The notes: generated from the sequence alone by a model not told the origin. Positions 17,208 through 24,746 are shown, counted from the first letter of the stretch. The stretch is DNA of 59,538 nt from an uncultured Oscillospiraceae bacterium (GCA_944385665.1 CALWYB010000009.1:1-59538), one strand, 5' to 3'. Numbers and translations are program-made.

Positions 17208-17355
17208 GAAGCGCGGAGGGCAGGCGCATAGGGGCGACAGACTCCGGAGCGAATGGGCAGAGCCCAGGGGCAGCCAAGGGCTGAACCGGGTCTGCCAGGA
17301 GTCGGAGGAGTTGTCAACCCGGCCATGCGCCCAGCCCGCAGCGTGATCACAAGAC
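17205..17355 (+). repeat. Structured repeat family B, copy 1 (relA 3' region)
   Basis: This copy shares blocks with the segment after groEL (57308-57455, minus strand). The shared blocks are the start TAAGAAGCGCG, an AGGCGCA-AGGGG block and a 3' block containing ACCCGGCC, GCGCCCA and CCGCAGCGTGA. Nested stems can be drawn: 17218-17221 with 17334-17337, 17223-17229 with 17325-17331, 17236-17239 with 17312-17315, 17256-17261 with 17291-17296 and 17271-17275 with 17279-17283. Several stems have compensatory changes in the other copy. It fills most of the relA-dtd gap. Function unknown. Confidence 0.75.
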
Positions 17356-17370
17356 AAGAGGAGAAATTCG

Positions 17371-17805
17371 ATGCGAGCTGTTGTTACCCGGGTGTCCTCC
17401 GCCTCCGTCACCATCGACGGGGCGGTGCGGGGCGCCATTGACCAGGGCTATCTGGTCCTGCTGGGGATCGCACCCCAGGATAATGAGGCCGTGTGCGATA
17501 AGCTGGCCGAAAAGATCTGCAACCTGCGGGTCTTTGAGGACGAAAACGGCAAAATGAACTTGAATCTGGAACAGGTGGGCGGGGCGCTGCTGGTGGTGAG
17601 CCAGTTCACCCTCTACGCCGACACCAAGAGCCGCCGCCCCGGCTTTACCGGGGCCGCCAAGCCCGACGTGGCCATCCCCCTCTACGAGCGCTTTCTGGAC
17701 CAGTGCCGCCAGAGAGGCTTCCGGGTGGAACACGGAGAGTTCGGCGCGGATATGAAGGTGGCCTCGGTGAACGACGGCCCCGTCACCATACTGTTTGAAA
17801 TGTAA
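17371..17805 (+). CDS. dtd: D-aminoacyl-tRNA deacylase
   Basis: This enzyme removes D-amino acids (and glycine mischarged on tRNA-Ala) from tRNA, protecting translation. The 144-residue product matches family size. It starts MRAVVTRVSSASVTIDG, carries the catalytic SQFTLYADTKSRRPGF segment near residue 77 and ends with the cross-subunit motif NDGPVTILFEM. The ATG is preceded by AAGAGGAG. It follows relA after a 163-base gap filled by a structured repeat, and another repeat family follows its stop codon. Confidence 0.95.
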   Translation: MRAVVTRVSSASVTIDGAVRGAIDQGYLVLLGIAPQDNEAVCDKLAEKICNLRVFEDENGKMNLNLEQVGGALLVVSQFTLYADTKSRRPGFTGAAKPDVAIPLYERFLDQCRQRGFRVEHGEFGADMKVASVNDGPVTILFEM

Positions 17806-17807
17806 GA

Positions 17808-17937
17808 CAGGAGATACAGGTAAGATAGGAGATAGAAGATGTGAGATAGGAGTGATGGTGTTCCGCCGTTGGCGGAACGAATGAAACATGTCCGGCGGAG
17901 CCGGACACCGAAACTCCTATCTCCTCACTCCTATCCC
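17808..17937 (+). repeat. Structured repeat family A, copy 1 (dtd 3' region)
   Basis: Purine-rich arms built from AGATAGGAG units (17808-17858) face CTCCTATC units (17914-17937) and flank two hairpins: GTTCCGCC/GGCGGAAC (17860-17867 with 17871-17878) and TGTCCGGC/GCCGGACA (17889-17896 with 17900-17907). The segment between groES and groEL (59140-59264, minus strand) has the same layout and arms. The first hairpin differs completely in sequence but is kept as a stem. It fills the 162-base gap before the next gene. Confidence 0.75.
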
Positions 17938-17967
17938 AAACCGTTTCTATCTGATTTGGAGGTTTTT

Positions 17968-18585
17968 ATGAAGGTAAGTATGATGCAGGTGGGCCCCATC
18001 GGTACCAACTGCTATTTGCTCCAGGATGAGGAGAGCGGCCTGATGGCCGTCATCGACCCCGGCGACGACTGGGAGCGCATCCTCCACCAGATCAAGAAGG
18101 CGGGGGGCGCGGTGAAATACATTCTCCTCACCCACGGCCACTATGATCACACCACCGGCGTGCCCGATCTGGCCAAGGCCCTGCCCGGCGTCCAGGTCTA
18201 CATCCACCAGGCGGACGCCAACGGGGCGGGCTCCCAGCTCTTCCCCCTGGCCTCCCAGGTGAAGGACCTCAACTACTACGACGAGGGGGACACCCTCACC
18301 CTGGGTTCTCTCACCATTGAAGTACTCCACACCCCCGGCCATTCCCAGGGGTCTGTGACTCTTAAGGTAGGGGATGTGCTCTTTACCGGCGACACCCTGT
18401 TCTGCGGCTCCTGCGGCCGCACCGACCTGCGGGGGGGCAGCTATGAGGAGATCATGGAATCTCTCAAGCGGCTGGGCGAGCTGGAGGGAGACTTCCACGT
18501 CTGTCCCGGCCACGACCGCACCTCCACCCTGGAGCGGGAGCGGAAGTATAACCCCTTCCTGCGGGAGGCCATGGGGGCGCGATGA
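17968..18585 (+). CDS. MBL-fold hydrolase, glyoxalase II-like (YqgX family)
   Basis: The protein is 205 residues. It opens with the family start MKVSMMQVGPIGTNCYLLQDEESG, and the metal-binding THGHYDHTTG lies near residue 55. HTPGHSQGSVT near 117, FTGDTLFCGSCGRTDL near 130 and a final PGHD near 180 complete the binuclear metal site. This compact architecture matches hydroxyacylglutathione hydrolase-like proteins that Firmicutes carry beside dtd and relA. The true substrate is unknown. The ATG at 17968 was chosen for its TTTGGAGG site. An upstream in-frame Met lies inside the repeat. The stop overlaps the hemZ start (ATGA), so the two are coupled. Confidence 0.87.
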   Translation: MKVSMMQVGPIGTNCYLLQDEESGLMAVIDPGDDWERILHQIKKAGGAVKYILLTHGHYDHTTGVPDLAKALPGVQVYIHQADANGAGSQLFPLASQVKDLNYYDEGDTLTLGSLTIEVLHTPGHSQGSVTLKVGDVLFTGDTLFCGSCGRTDLRGGSYEEIMESLKRLGELEGDFHVCPGHDRTSTLERERKYNPFLREAMGAR

Positions 18586-20090
18586 AGCTGTATTGGAACC
18601 GGGGAGACTACGACTGGCAGCCGGAGCGGTATAAGTACTCGGTGGAGCAGATGATGCTCACCCTCTTCCCCGGAGAGCGGCCCGAGTACCCCCAGGAGCC
18701 CGCCGGGGCGGGGGAGGACTGGGCCCGCTTTGCCGTCACCCCCGGAAAGACGTGGGTGACCGTCACCGCCCAGGTGGCTCGGGAAGACCGGGAAGCCTTG
18801 GGCCGCGCCCGTTTCCCCCGACAGAAGCTGGACGAGCCGCCGGAAAAGGTGTATCATACTCTCCAGCACGGACTGAAAATGGCCTTCTACCGGGCGGGTG
18901 TGACTCTGCTGGGGAAGGAGCCCCCCTGGGGCGCCCTCACCGGGGTGCGCCCTGTGAAGCTGCCCACCCGGGCCATGCTGGCGGGCGCCACTCCGAAACA
19001 GGCCCAGCGGGAGCTGGAGCGGGACTTCCGGGTCTCCCCGGTGCGGGCGGCCCTGGCGGTGGACTGCGCCAAGGCCAGTCTGGCGGTGGACCGGGACCTG
19101 CGGGACGACCAGGTGTCGGTGTACATCGGCGTCCCCTTCTGTCCCACCCGGTGCGCCTACTGCTCCTTTGTCTCCGCCGACGTGGGCCGCACCTTAAAGC
19201 TGGTGGAGCCCTATCTGGAGGGGGTTTTGCGGGAGATCGCCGTCACCGGTGAGAGCCTGCGCCGGGCGGGCAAAACCGTCCACTCCCTGTATGTGGGGGG
19301 CGGCACACCCACCACCCTGTCCGCCGACCAGCTGAAAAAGCTGCTGGAGGCAGTCCACCGGGACCTGCCGGTGGAGGGCTGCGTAGAATACACCGTGGAG
19401 GCCGGCCGCCCCGATACCATCGACCGGGAGAAGCTGCTGGCCCTGAAGGCGGCGGGCATCGGCCGCATCTCCATCAATCCCCAGACCCTGGAGGACGAGG
19501 TGCTCCGGGCCATCGGCCGCCGCCACAGCGCCCAGGATATTCTGGACGCCTATGCCCTGACCCGGGAGGTGGGCTTTGATTCCATCAACATGGACCTGAT
19601 CGCCGGGCTGCCCCGGGACAGCTTCCAGGGCTTCTGCCGCTCCCTCAACGGAGTGCTGGAGCTGGCGCCGGAGAACATCACCGTCCACACCCTGGCCCTG
19701 AAAAAGGGCTCCCGGCTCATGGAGCAGGGCGGGGCGCTGCCCAGCGGGGAGGAGACCGCCCGGATGCTGGACTACTCCCTGGAGCGGCTGGGCGGCAAGG
19801 GCTATCTCCCCTATTACCTGTACCGGCAAAAGTATATGTCCGGCTCCCTGGAGAATGTAGGCTGGTGCCTCAGCGGCCAGGAGAGCGTCTATAATATCGT
19901 CATGATGGAGGAGCTGCAGACGGTGGTCTCCATCGGAGGCGGCGGCGTCACCAAGCTGGTGGACCGCGCCGCCGGCACCATCGTCCGGCAGCCCAACCCC
20001 AAATATCCCCACGACTATCTGGCCGCCCTGGACCGGGTCCTCTCCCAAAAGGAGGAGCTGGCGGCCCACTTCCTTCCCACCCAAGACTGA
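18582..20090 (+). CDS. hemZ: Radical SAM coproporphyrinogen III dehydrogenase HemZ-like protein
   Basis: The 502-residue protein has an N-terminal domain of about 165 residues and then a radical SAM domain with the cluster motif CPTRCAYC near residue 190. GGGTPTT near 243 and a HemN-type C-terminal segment follow. This layout is that of HemZ, named as an oxygen-independent coproporphyrinogen oxidase; many members are not proven in heme synthesis. It overlaps the upstream MBL gene by 4 bases. No other heme genes are in the window, so the heme role is a family label only. A string of five hairpins follows its stop codon. Confidence 0.85.
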   Translation: MKLYWNRGDYDWQPERYKYSVEQMMLTLFPGERPEYPQEPAGAGEDWARFAVTPGKTWVTVTAQVAREDREALGRARFPRQKLDEPPEKVYHTLQHGLKMAFYRAGVTLLGKEPPWGALTGVRPVKLPTRAMLAGATPKQAQRELERDFRVSPVRAALAVDCAKASLAVDRDLRDDQVSVYIGVPFCPTRCAYCSFVSADVGRTLKLVEPYLEGVLREIAVTGESLRRAGKTVHSLYVGGGTPTTLSADQLKKLLEAVHRDLPVEGCVEYTVEAGRPDTIDREKLLALKAAGIGRISINPQTLEDEVLRAIGRRHSAQDILDAYALTREVGFDSINMDLIAGLPRDSFQGFCRSLNGVLELAPENITVHTLALKKGSRLMEQGGALPSGEETARMLDYSLERLGGKGYLPYYLYRQKYMSGSLENVGWCLSGQESVYNIVMMEELQTVVSIGGGGVTKLVDRAAGTIVRQPNPKYPHDYLAALDRVLSQKEELAAHFLPTQD

Positions 20091-20093
20091 TGT

Positions 20094-20239
20094 AGTTCTT
20101 GATCAAACGCGTAGAACGCGTTTGATAGCGCCAAAGGTGCGTCAAGAACTGATCAGACGGCTTTTGCGGCTTTTGCCGCAAAAGGGCAGCGCCGAAGGCG
20201 ATGCCTCTCTCATAGAAAACCATGGGTTTTTATGAGAGA
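20094..20239 (+). repeat. Tandem multi-hairpin spacer with three-way junction (family D)
   Basis: An outer stem AGTTCTTGA/TCAAGAACT (20094-20102 with 20142-20150) encloses two hairpins: ATCAAACGCGT with its complement (20102-20112 with 20116-20126) and GCGCC/GGTGC (20128-20132 with 20136-20140). Three more hairpins follow: 20161-20170 with 20175-20184 (perfect, TTTT loop), 20185-20193 with 20197-20205, and 20206-20221 with 20225-20239. Almost every base of the 174-base gap can pair. It may be a mobile palindrome cluster or a non-coding RNA. Confidence 0.7.
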
Positions 20240-20264
20240 ATAGTATGAAAGGAGCGTTCCCACC

Positions 20265-21200
20265 ATGGCTTACCAGCTGCAGGAAATCAACCGCCGGATC
20301 CAGAGCGATGTGAAGGAATTTTTAGCCGAGTGTGACGAGAACTACAACCAGCGGGTCTCTCTGGCGGCGGATAAGATCCTGTCCAACATCGAGCGCAGCC
20401 CCATCGTGCTGCTCTCCGGCCCGTCCGGTTCGGGCAAGACCACCACCGCCATGAAGATCGCCGAGGAGCTGCGGCGGCGGGGGGTCAATACCCACGCCGT
20501 GGCCATGGACAACTACTTTACCACCATCAACCCCCGCACCGCTCCCCGCACCCCGGAGGGGGAGATCGACTACGAGTCCCCCCAGTGCCTGGACATGGAC
20601 CTGCTCTCCCGCCACTTTACCGCCCTGGCCAACGGGGAGGAGGTTATGATCCCCAAATACGAGTTCGTCCGCCAGATGCGCAACGACAGCCGGGGTACCC
20701 CCCTGAAGCTGGGTAAGAATGAGATCGCCATTTTTGAGGGCATCCACGCCCTCAACGACCAGATCGCCGGGCGCCATCCCCAGGCCACCAAGCTGTACAT
20801 CTCCGCCCGTTCCAATGTGAACGAGGGGTCGGTGCTCCGCTTCAAGGGCACTTGGATGCGCCTGACCCGCCGTGCCGTGCGGGACTACCACTTCCGGGGC
20901 ACCGATGTGGAGGATACCCTGGATATGTGGGCCAACGTGCGCCGGGGCGAGAAGCTGTACATCTCCCCCTATAAAAATAAGGCGGACATTATCTTCGACT
21001 CCTCCCTGCCCTACGAGGTGTCGGTGATGAAGAATTACGCTCTGCCCCTGCTGCGGGCGGTGCCGGAGGAGAATGTCCGGCGCAGCGAGCTGCTGGAGCT
21101 CATTGACGCCTTCCGCTACTTCCAGCCCATCGATCCATCGCTGGTGGCCAAGGACTCCCTGCTGCGGGAGTTTATCGGCGGAGGGAGCTACTCCTACTAA
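20265..21200 (+). CDS. Nucleoside kinase of the PRK/uridine kinase family
   Basis: The product is 311 residues. It has a P-loop LLSGPSGSGKTTTAMKIAEELRRRG near residue 50 and a uridine-kinase-like continuation (AMDNYFTTI, IDYESPQCLDMDLLSRHF, IFEGIHALND). It corresponds to the kinase part of the longer uridine kinase-related proteins of Clostridia, without the N-terminal TGS/threonyl-tRNA-synthetase-like domain those often carry. It probably phosphorylates uridine or a related nucleoside in salvage. A good ribosome site (AAAGGAG) precedes the ATG. It is followed after 36 bases by the GH13 gene. Confidence 0.82.
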   Translation: MAYQLQEINRRIQSDVKEFLAECDENYNQRVSLAADKILSNIERSPIVLLSGPSGSGKTTTAMKIAEELRRRGVNTHAVAMDNYFTTINPRTAPRTPEGEIDYESPQCLDMDLLSRHFTALANGEEVMIPKYEFVRQMRNDSRGTPLKLGKNEIAIFEGIHALNDQIAGRHPQATKLYISARSNVNEGSVLRFKGTWMRLTRRAVRDYHFRGTDVEDTLDMWANVRRGEKLYISPYKNKADIIFDSSLPYEVSVMKNYALPLLRAVPEENVRRSELLELIDAFRYFQPIDPSLVAKDSLLREFIGGGSYSY

Positions 21201-21236
21201 GCATTTTCTATCCCAAGTTTGTTTGGAGGTCCTCAT

Positions 21237-23111
21237 ATGCCAGACCGTTCCGTATACAATTCCAGAGATCCCCGCTGCAAAACCCCCTACGGCGCCGTAC
21301 CGTCGGGCACCAAGGTGCAGCTCACCCTGCGCCCCCTGCGGGCCGACGGATTTTCCAAGGCCACCATGTCCGCCCGCTTTGAGTTTCAGGACGACGCCAC
21401 CGTCACGCTGAACATGCCCTGGTCGGGGCTGGACGGGGCCCGGGATCTGTTTACCTGCACCCTGGACACCGGGGACTATGTGGGACTGGTGTGGTACTCC
21501 TTCGGTCTGGAGCGGCTGGACGGCCAGGGCCGGCAGATGCTGGGTCCCTACCAGCTCACCGTCTACGACGGGGGAGAGGCTGTGCCCGACTGGTTTGGAC
21601 AGGGGACCACCTATCAGATCTTCCCCGACCGCTTCCGCCGCACCCGGGTGCCCGATCCCCAGGGTATGGTGGGGGGACGGTGGGTCCACACCGCCTGGCA
21701 GGAGGAACCGGAGTTCCGTCCGGATCAGAACGGGGAGATCCGCAACCGGGACTTCTTCGGCGGCGACCTGAAGGGGGTCATGGAGAAGCTGGACTACCTC
21801 CAGGGCCTGGGGGTGGAGACCCTGTACTTCTGTCCCATCTTTGAGGCGGCGGAGAACCACCGCTACGGCACCGCCGATTACAGCAAGATCGACCCCATGC
21901 TGGGCACCGAGGAGGACTTTACCAAGCTGTGCCAGATGGCCCACCAGCGGGATATGCGGGTGATGCTGGACGGGGTCTTTAACCACACCGGCTATGTGAG
22001 CCGCTACTTCAACGGCGACGGCTTCTACCCGGAGCCCGGCGCCCACCAGAGCCAGCAGTCCTCCTACTACTCCTGGTTCAACTTCATCAAGTGGCCCGAC
22101 CAGTACGAGAGCTGGTGGGGCATCTACTCCCTGCCCTCGGTCAATGAGCACGACCCCTCCTACCGCAACTTCATCTTCGGCGGGAAGGACAGCGTGGTGC
22201 GCCGGTGGCTGCGTGCGGGAGCGGACGGCTGGCGGCTGGACGTGGCCGACGAGCTGCCCGACGACTTTGTCCGGGGCATCCATGAGGCCGCCCGGGCGGA
22301 GAAGCCCGACGCGGTGATCATCGGCGAGGTGTGGGAGGACGGCTCCACCAAGGTGGCCTACGGGGTGCGCCGGCGGCACATTATGGGCCGGCACTGCGAC
22401 GGCCTGATGAACTACCCCTTCCGCAACGCGGCTCTGTCCTATCTAAAGGGGGGCGACGCGGCGGACTTTGCCAACACCATGGAGACTCTGCGGGAAAACT
22501 ACCCCCGCTTTGCCTACTACTCCGCCATGAACTCCCTGGGCACCCACGACACCGCCCGCATCCTCACCCTGCTGGGGGCGGAGGAGGGCTGTGAGCACCA
22601 GAGCCGGGAGTGGCGCTCCAACTACCGCCTGAACCCCGACCAGCGCCGCCGGGCCAAGGAGCTTCTGAAATTGGGCGCGGCCCTCATGTTTGCCTTCCCC
22701 GGTTCTCCCACGGTGTATTACGGCGACGAGGCGGGCATGGAGGGCTTTGAGGACCCCTTCAACCGCCGCACCTTCCCCTGGGGGCGGGAGGACTCGGAGC
22801 TGATGGGCTGGTTCTCCCGGCTGGGCCACCTGCGCAAGCAGTCCCCGGCCCTGCGGGAGGGGGACATCCACTACCGGGTGAACAAGGGGCCGGTGCTGGC
22901 CTTTACCCGCACCTATGGGGAGGAGACCGTTCTGGCCGCCTTCAACACCGGCAGCGAGGAGGCCACCCTGCGCCTGCGGGAGCACGAGGGAGTCCAGCTG
23001 CTGCTGGGCTCCGCCCGGTTCCACATTGGGCCTGAGGGCCATCTGCTCACCTTGCAGCCCCGTACCGGCAGCCTGCTGCACATTGTGCCCATAGAGGAAA
23101 ATGAGGAATAA
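21237..23111 (+). CDS. Glycoside hydrolase family 13 enzyme (neopullulanase/cyclomaltodextrinase-like)
   Basis: The protein is 624 residues with no signal peptide, so it acts inside the cell on imported maltodextrins. An N-terminal beta-sandwich (about 1-115, CBM34-like) precedes the (beta/alpha)8 barrel. The four GH13 regions are visible: MLDGVFNHTG, the nucleophile region GWRLDVADEL, the acid/base region IIGEVWED and SLGTHDTAR. A C-terminal beta domain closes the protein. The N-terminal domain and MPKYIF-like QIFPDRFRR segment fit neopullulanase or cyclomaltodextrinase rather than secreted amylase. The ATG at 21237 has TTGGAGG upstream. An in-frame TTG at 21219 lacks a site. A shared terminator follows. 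Confidence 0.88.
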   Translation: MPDRSVYNSRDPRCKTPYGAVPSGTKVQLTLRPLRADGFSKATMSARFEFQDDATVTLNMPWSGLDGARDLFTCTLDTGDYVGLVWYSFGLERLDGQGRQMLGPYQLTVYDGGEAVPDWFGQGTTYQIFPDRFRRTRVPDPQGMVGGRWVHTAWQEEPEFRPDQNGEIRNRDFFGGDLKGVMEKLDYLQGLGVETLYFCPIFEAAENHRYGTADYSKIDPMLGTEEDFTKLCQMAHQRDMRVMLDGVFNHTGYVSRYFNGDGFYPEPGAHQSQQSSYYSWFNFIKWPDQYESWWGIYSLPSVNEHDPSYRNFIFGGKDSVVRRWLRAGADGWRLDVADELPDDFVRGIHEAARAEKPDAVIIGEVWEDGSTKVAYGVRRRHIMGRHCDGLMNYPFRNAALSYLKGGDAADFANTMETLRENYPRFAYYSAMNSLGTHDTARILTLLGAEEGCEHQSREWRSNYRLNPDQRRRAKELLKLGAALMFAFPGSPTVYYGDEAGMEGFEDPFNRRTFPWGREDSELMGWFSRLGHLRKQSPALREGDIHYRVNKGPVLAFTRTYGEETVLAAFNTGSEEATLRLREHEGVQLLLGSARFHIGPEGHLLTLQPRTGSLLHIVPIEENEE

Positions 23112-23146
23112 AAAAATCCTGCTGTCTCAGACAGCAGGATTTTTTT
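23112..23146. terminator. Bidirectional terminator between the GH13 gene and ylmH
   Basis: A 12-bp stem (ATCCTGCTGTCT with its complement, 23116-23140) is flanked by A-run and T-run on either side, between convergent genes. Confidence 0.9.
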
Positions 23147-23942
23147 AGATATAACGTTCCAAAACCAGCATGATCCGGCCCTTTTTGGACTGGCCCAGCA
23201 CTTCTTTCACCACGCACTTGCCCAGTCCCCGGCAGGAGAGCACGTCCCCCTGCTCTACGGTGCGGTCACTTTTGATGCACTCCCGGTGGTTTACCGACAC
23301 CCGCCCGGCGCTCACCAGATGGGCGGCCTTGGAGCGGGAGGTGGAAAACCCGGAGGCCAGTACCGCGTCCAGCCGCAGGGCGGCCACGGTGTCCCGAATG
23401 GTTTTCACCTGGGGCGGTTTGGGGGTGAGCTCCGAGAGGGGGATCTCCCGCAGCTTGGCCTTCCACCGTCCGGCGGACTCCCACTGGCTCAAAAGAATGG
23501 GCAGGGACTCCCGCAGGGCCAGTACCTGGCAGCGGTTTCCGTCCACCAGGATGTCGCCCAGCTTCTCCCGGGTGATGCCCAGCCCCATGAGAGAACCCAG
23601 AATGTCCCGGTGGGACAGCTCCGCCCCGTTGGGGAAGGTGGCCTCCAAAGCGGCCAGAGGTCCCTCTGGGTCAGCTATGGCGTCCTCTTCCTCCTGCCAG
23701 TCGGGGAGAAAGAGGCATACCGTGCGCTCCGCGTCCGGGTAACCGCCAAAAAACACGTGCCGGGGGTGCCCCCAGGCGGAGAGCAAATCCGATACCGACG
23801 CCCGCTCCCCCGGGGAGAGAAAGGGGGTGTGGGCGGGAATGCCCCGGTTCTGGGACAGCTCCAGCTTGTCCAGCACCCGGGAGAGGAGCACCCGCTCCTC
23901 ACCGCTGCGGGCGCAGCGGTCCAACAGTTCCGTCTTGTTCAT
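23145..23942 (-). CDS. ylmH: YlmH-like S4-domain RNA-binding protein
   Basis: The protein is 265 residues. An N-terminal region of about 170 residues (with FFGGYPDAERTVCLFLPDW, typical of the family) precedes a C-terminal S4 RNA-binding domain (about 185-250, LDAVLASGFSTSRSKAAHLVSAGRVSVNH). YlmH in Bacillus is tied to cell division clusters and to rescue of stalled ribosomes by binding peptidyl-tRNA-50S particles. Here it is 2 bases downstream of lexA and probably co-transcribed with it, which is an unusual neighbour for ylmH. If so it would be induced with the SOS response. Family identity is firm; the SOS link is inferred. Confidence 0.88.
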   Translation of the reverse strand: MNKTELLDRCARSGEERVLLSRVLDKLELSQNRGIPAHTPFLSPGERASVSDLLSAWGHPRHVFFGGYPDAERTVCLFLPDWQEEEDAIADPEGPLAALEATFPNGAELSHRDILGSLMGLGITREKLGDILVDGNRCQVLALRESLPILLSQWESAGRWKAKLREIPLSELTPKPPQVKTIRDTVAALRLDAVLASGFSTSRSKAAHLVSAGRVSVNHRECIKSDRTVEQGDVLSCRGLGKCVVKEVLGQSKKGRIMLVLERYI

Positions 23943-23944
23943 GC

Positions 23945-24562
23945 TCAGTACCGCCGGACCACCGCCACCACCTGGCCCAGGATCTGGGCCTTGGTGCCGT
24001 CAATGGGCTGATACGCGTCGTTTTCCGGCATGAGCCACACCTTACCGTCCCGGCGGCGCAGGGTCTTTACCGTGGCCTCGTCCTCAAAGAGGGCCACCAC
24101 GATCTGACCCGACTGGGCCTCGCTCTGCCGGTGGACCACCACCAGGTCGCCGGGGAGGATGCCCGCCCCCAGCATGGACTCGCCCCGCACCCGCAGGGCA
24201 AAGTGCTCTCCGGAGAGACCCTCGGTGTCAAAGGTGAGGTAGTCCTCGATGCACTCCTCGGCCAGAATGGGGGAGCCGGCGGCCACGTTGCCCACCACGG
24301 GGATCTGATTGGCGTGGGGATTGGTTTCCTCGGCCACCGGCCGGGGAGATACGCCGGGCAGGGAGATGGCCCGGGTCTTGCCCTCCGCCTTGACGATGAC
24401 CCCCGCCTCCTCCAGGCCCTTCAGATGGAAGTGGACGGTGGAGGGGGACTTGAGGCCCACAGCGGCGCCGATCTCCCGCACCGAGGGGGGATAGCCGTGC
24501 TCTGCCGTGAAATCCAGGATATAATCGTAAATTTTTTGCTGTTTCGGGGTCAACGGTTTCAT
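23945..24562 (-). CDS. lexA: SOS repressor LexA
   Basis: LexA represses DNA-damage genes and cleaves itself when RecA filaments form. The 205-residue product has the N-terminal winged helix (MKPLTPKQQKIYDYILDF, REIGAAVGLKSPSTVHFHL). It has a cleavage region with Ala-Gly in VGNVAAGSPILAEE, the catalytic Ser in RGESMLGAGI and the catalytic Lys in EATVKTLRR. The start is the ATG at 24562 with GGAAGGAG upstream. The longer reading from 24685 would cover the promoter. The promoter is overlapped by a LexA box, so the gene is autoregulated. ylmH follows 2 bases after the stop. Confidence 0.96.
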   Translation of the reverse strand: MKPLTPKQQKIYDYILDFTAEHGYPPSVREIGAAVGLKSPSTVHFHLKGLEEAGVIVKAEGKTRAISLPGVSPRPVAEETNPHANQIPVVGNVAAGSPILAEECIEDYLTFDTEGLSGEHFALRVRGESMLGAGILPGDLVVVHRQSEAQSGQIVVALFEDEATVKTLRRRDGKVWLMPENDAYQPIDGTKAQILGQVVAVVRRY

Positions 24563-24613
24563 AGCCAAGCTCCTTCCCGACACACTGGGCGGCGTGGTTT
24601 TATATTTGAGAAT

Positions 24614-24642
24614 ATTGTACCATATCCCCCTCTGGAAGTCAA
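24614..24642 (-). promoter_or_regulatory. Promoter of lexA
   Basis: On the minus strand TTGACT (24637-24642), a 17-bp spacer and TACAAT (24614-24619) form a near-consensus sigma-A promoter about 50 bases before the lexA start. Confidence 0.8.
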
Positions 24643-24652
24643 ACAGATGTTC
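24641..24652 (-). promoter_or_regulatory. LexA box
   Basis: The minus strand reads GAACATCTGTTT, which fits the Gram-positive SOS box (GAAC-N4-GTTC/T). It overlaps the -35 hexamer of the lexA promoter, so LexA binding would block its own transcription. Confidence 0.85.
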
Positions 24653-24673
24653 CAAATAAATGATATTTACTCC

Positions 24674-24687
24674 ATTTGTGAACAAAT
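24674..24687. promoter_or_regulatory. Palindrome between lexA and marR
   Basis: A perfect 14-bp palindrome (ATTTGT, GA, ACAAAT) lies 22 bases upstream of the LexA box and 23 bases before the divergent marR -35. It could be an operator for either gene. The binding protein is unknown. Confidence 0.4.
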
Positions 24688-24709
24688 TTTGAATCTGCCC
24701 CTTCCCGCC

Positions 24710-24737
24710 TTGACATTTTTTCTTCCCGTGCTAGAAT
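24710..24737 (+). promoter_or_regulatory. Promoter of the marR-ABC exporter operon
   Basis: Consensus TTGACA (24710-24715), a 16-bp spacer and TAGAAT (24732-24737) precede marR by about 60 bases. Confidence 0.75.
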
Positions 24738-24746
24738 GGTCAACAT

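Noticed and set aside
15498-17438. A 646-codon minus-strand frame opposite relA
   Set aside because: Low-complexity Val/Gly/His-rich shadow of relA codons. It continues through the structured repeat and into dtd.
17808-17937. CRISPR-like array from the repeated GATAGGAG units
   Set aside because: Units are short, unevenly spaced and mirrored as inverted arms around hairpins. There are no spacers and no cas genes.
20322-22394. A 690-codon minus-strand frame opposite the kinase and GH13 genes
   Set aside because: It spans two real genes on the other strand and has no start signal or recognisable domain.
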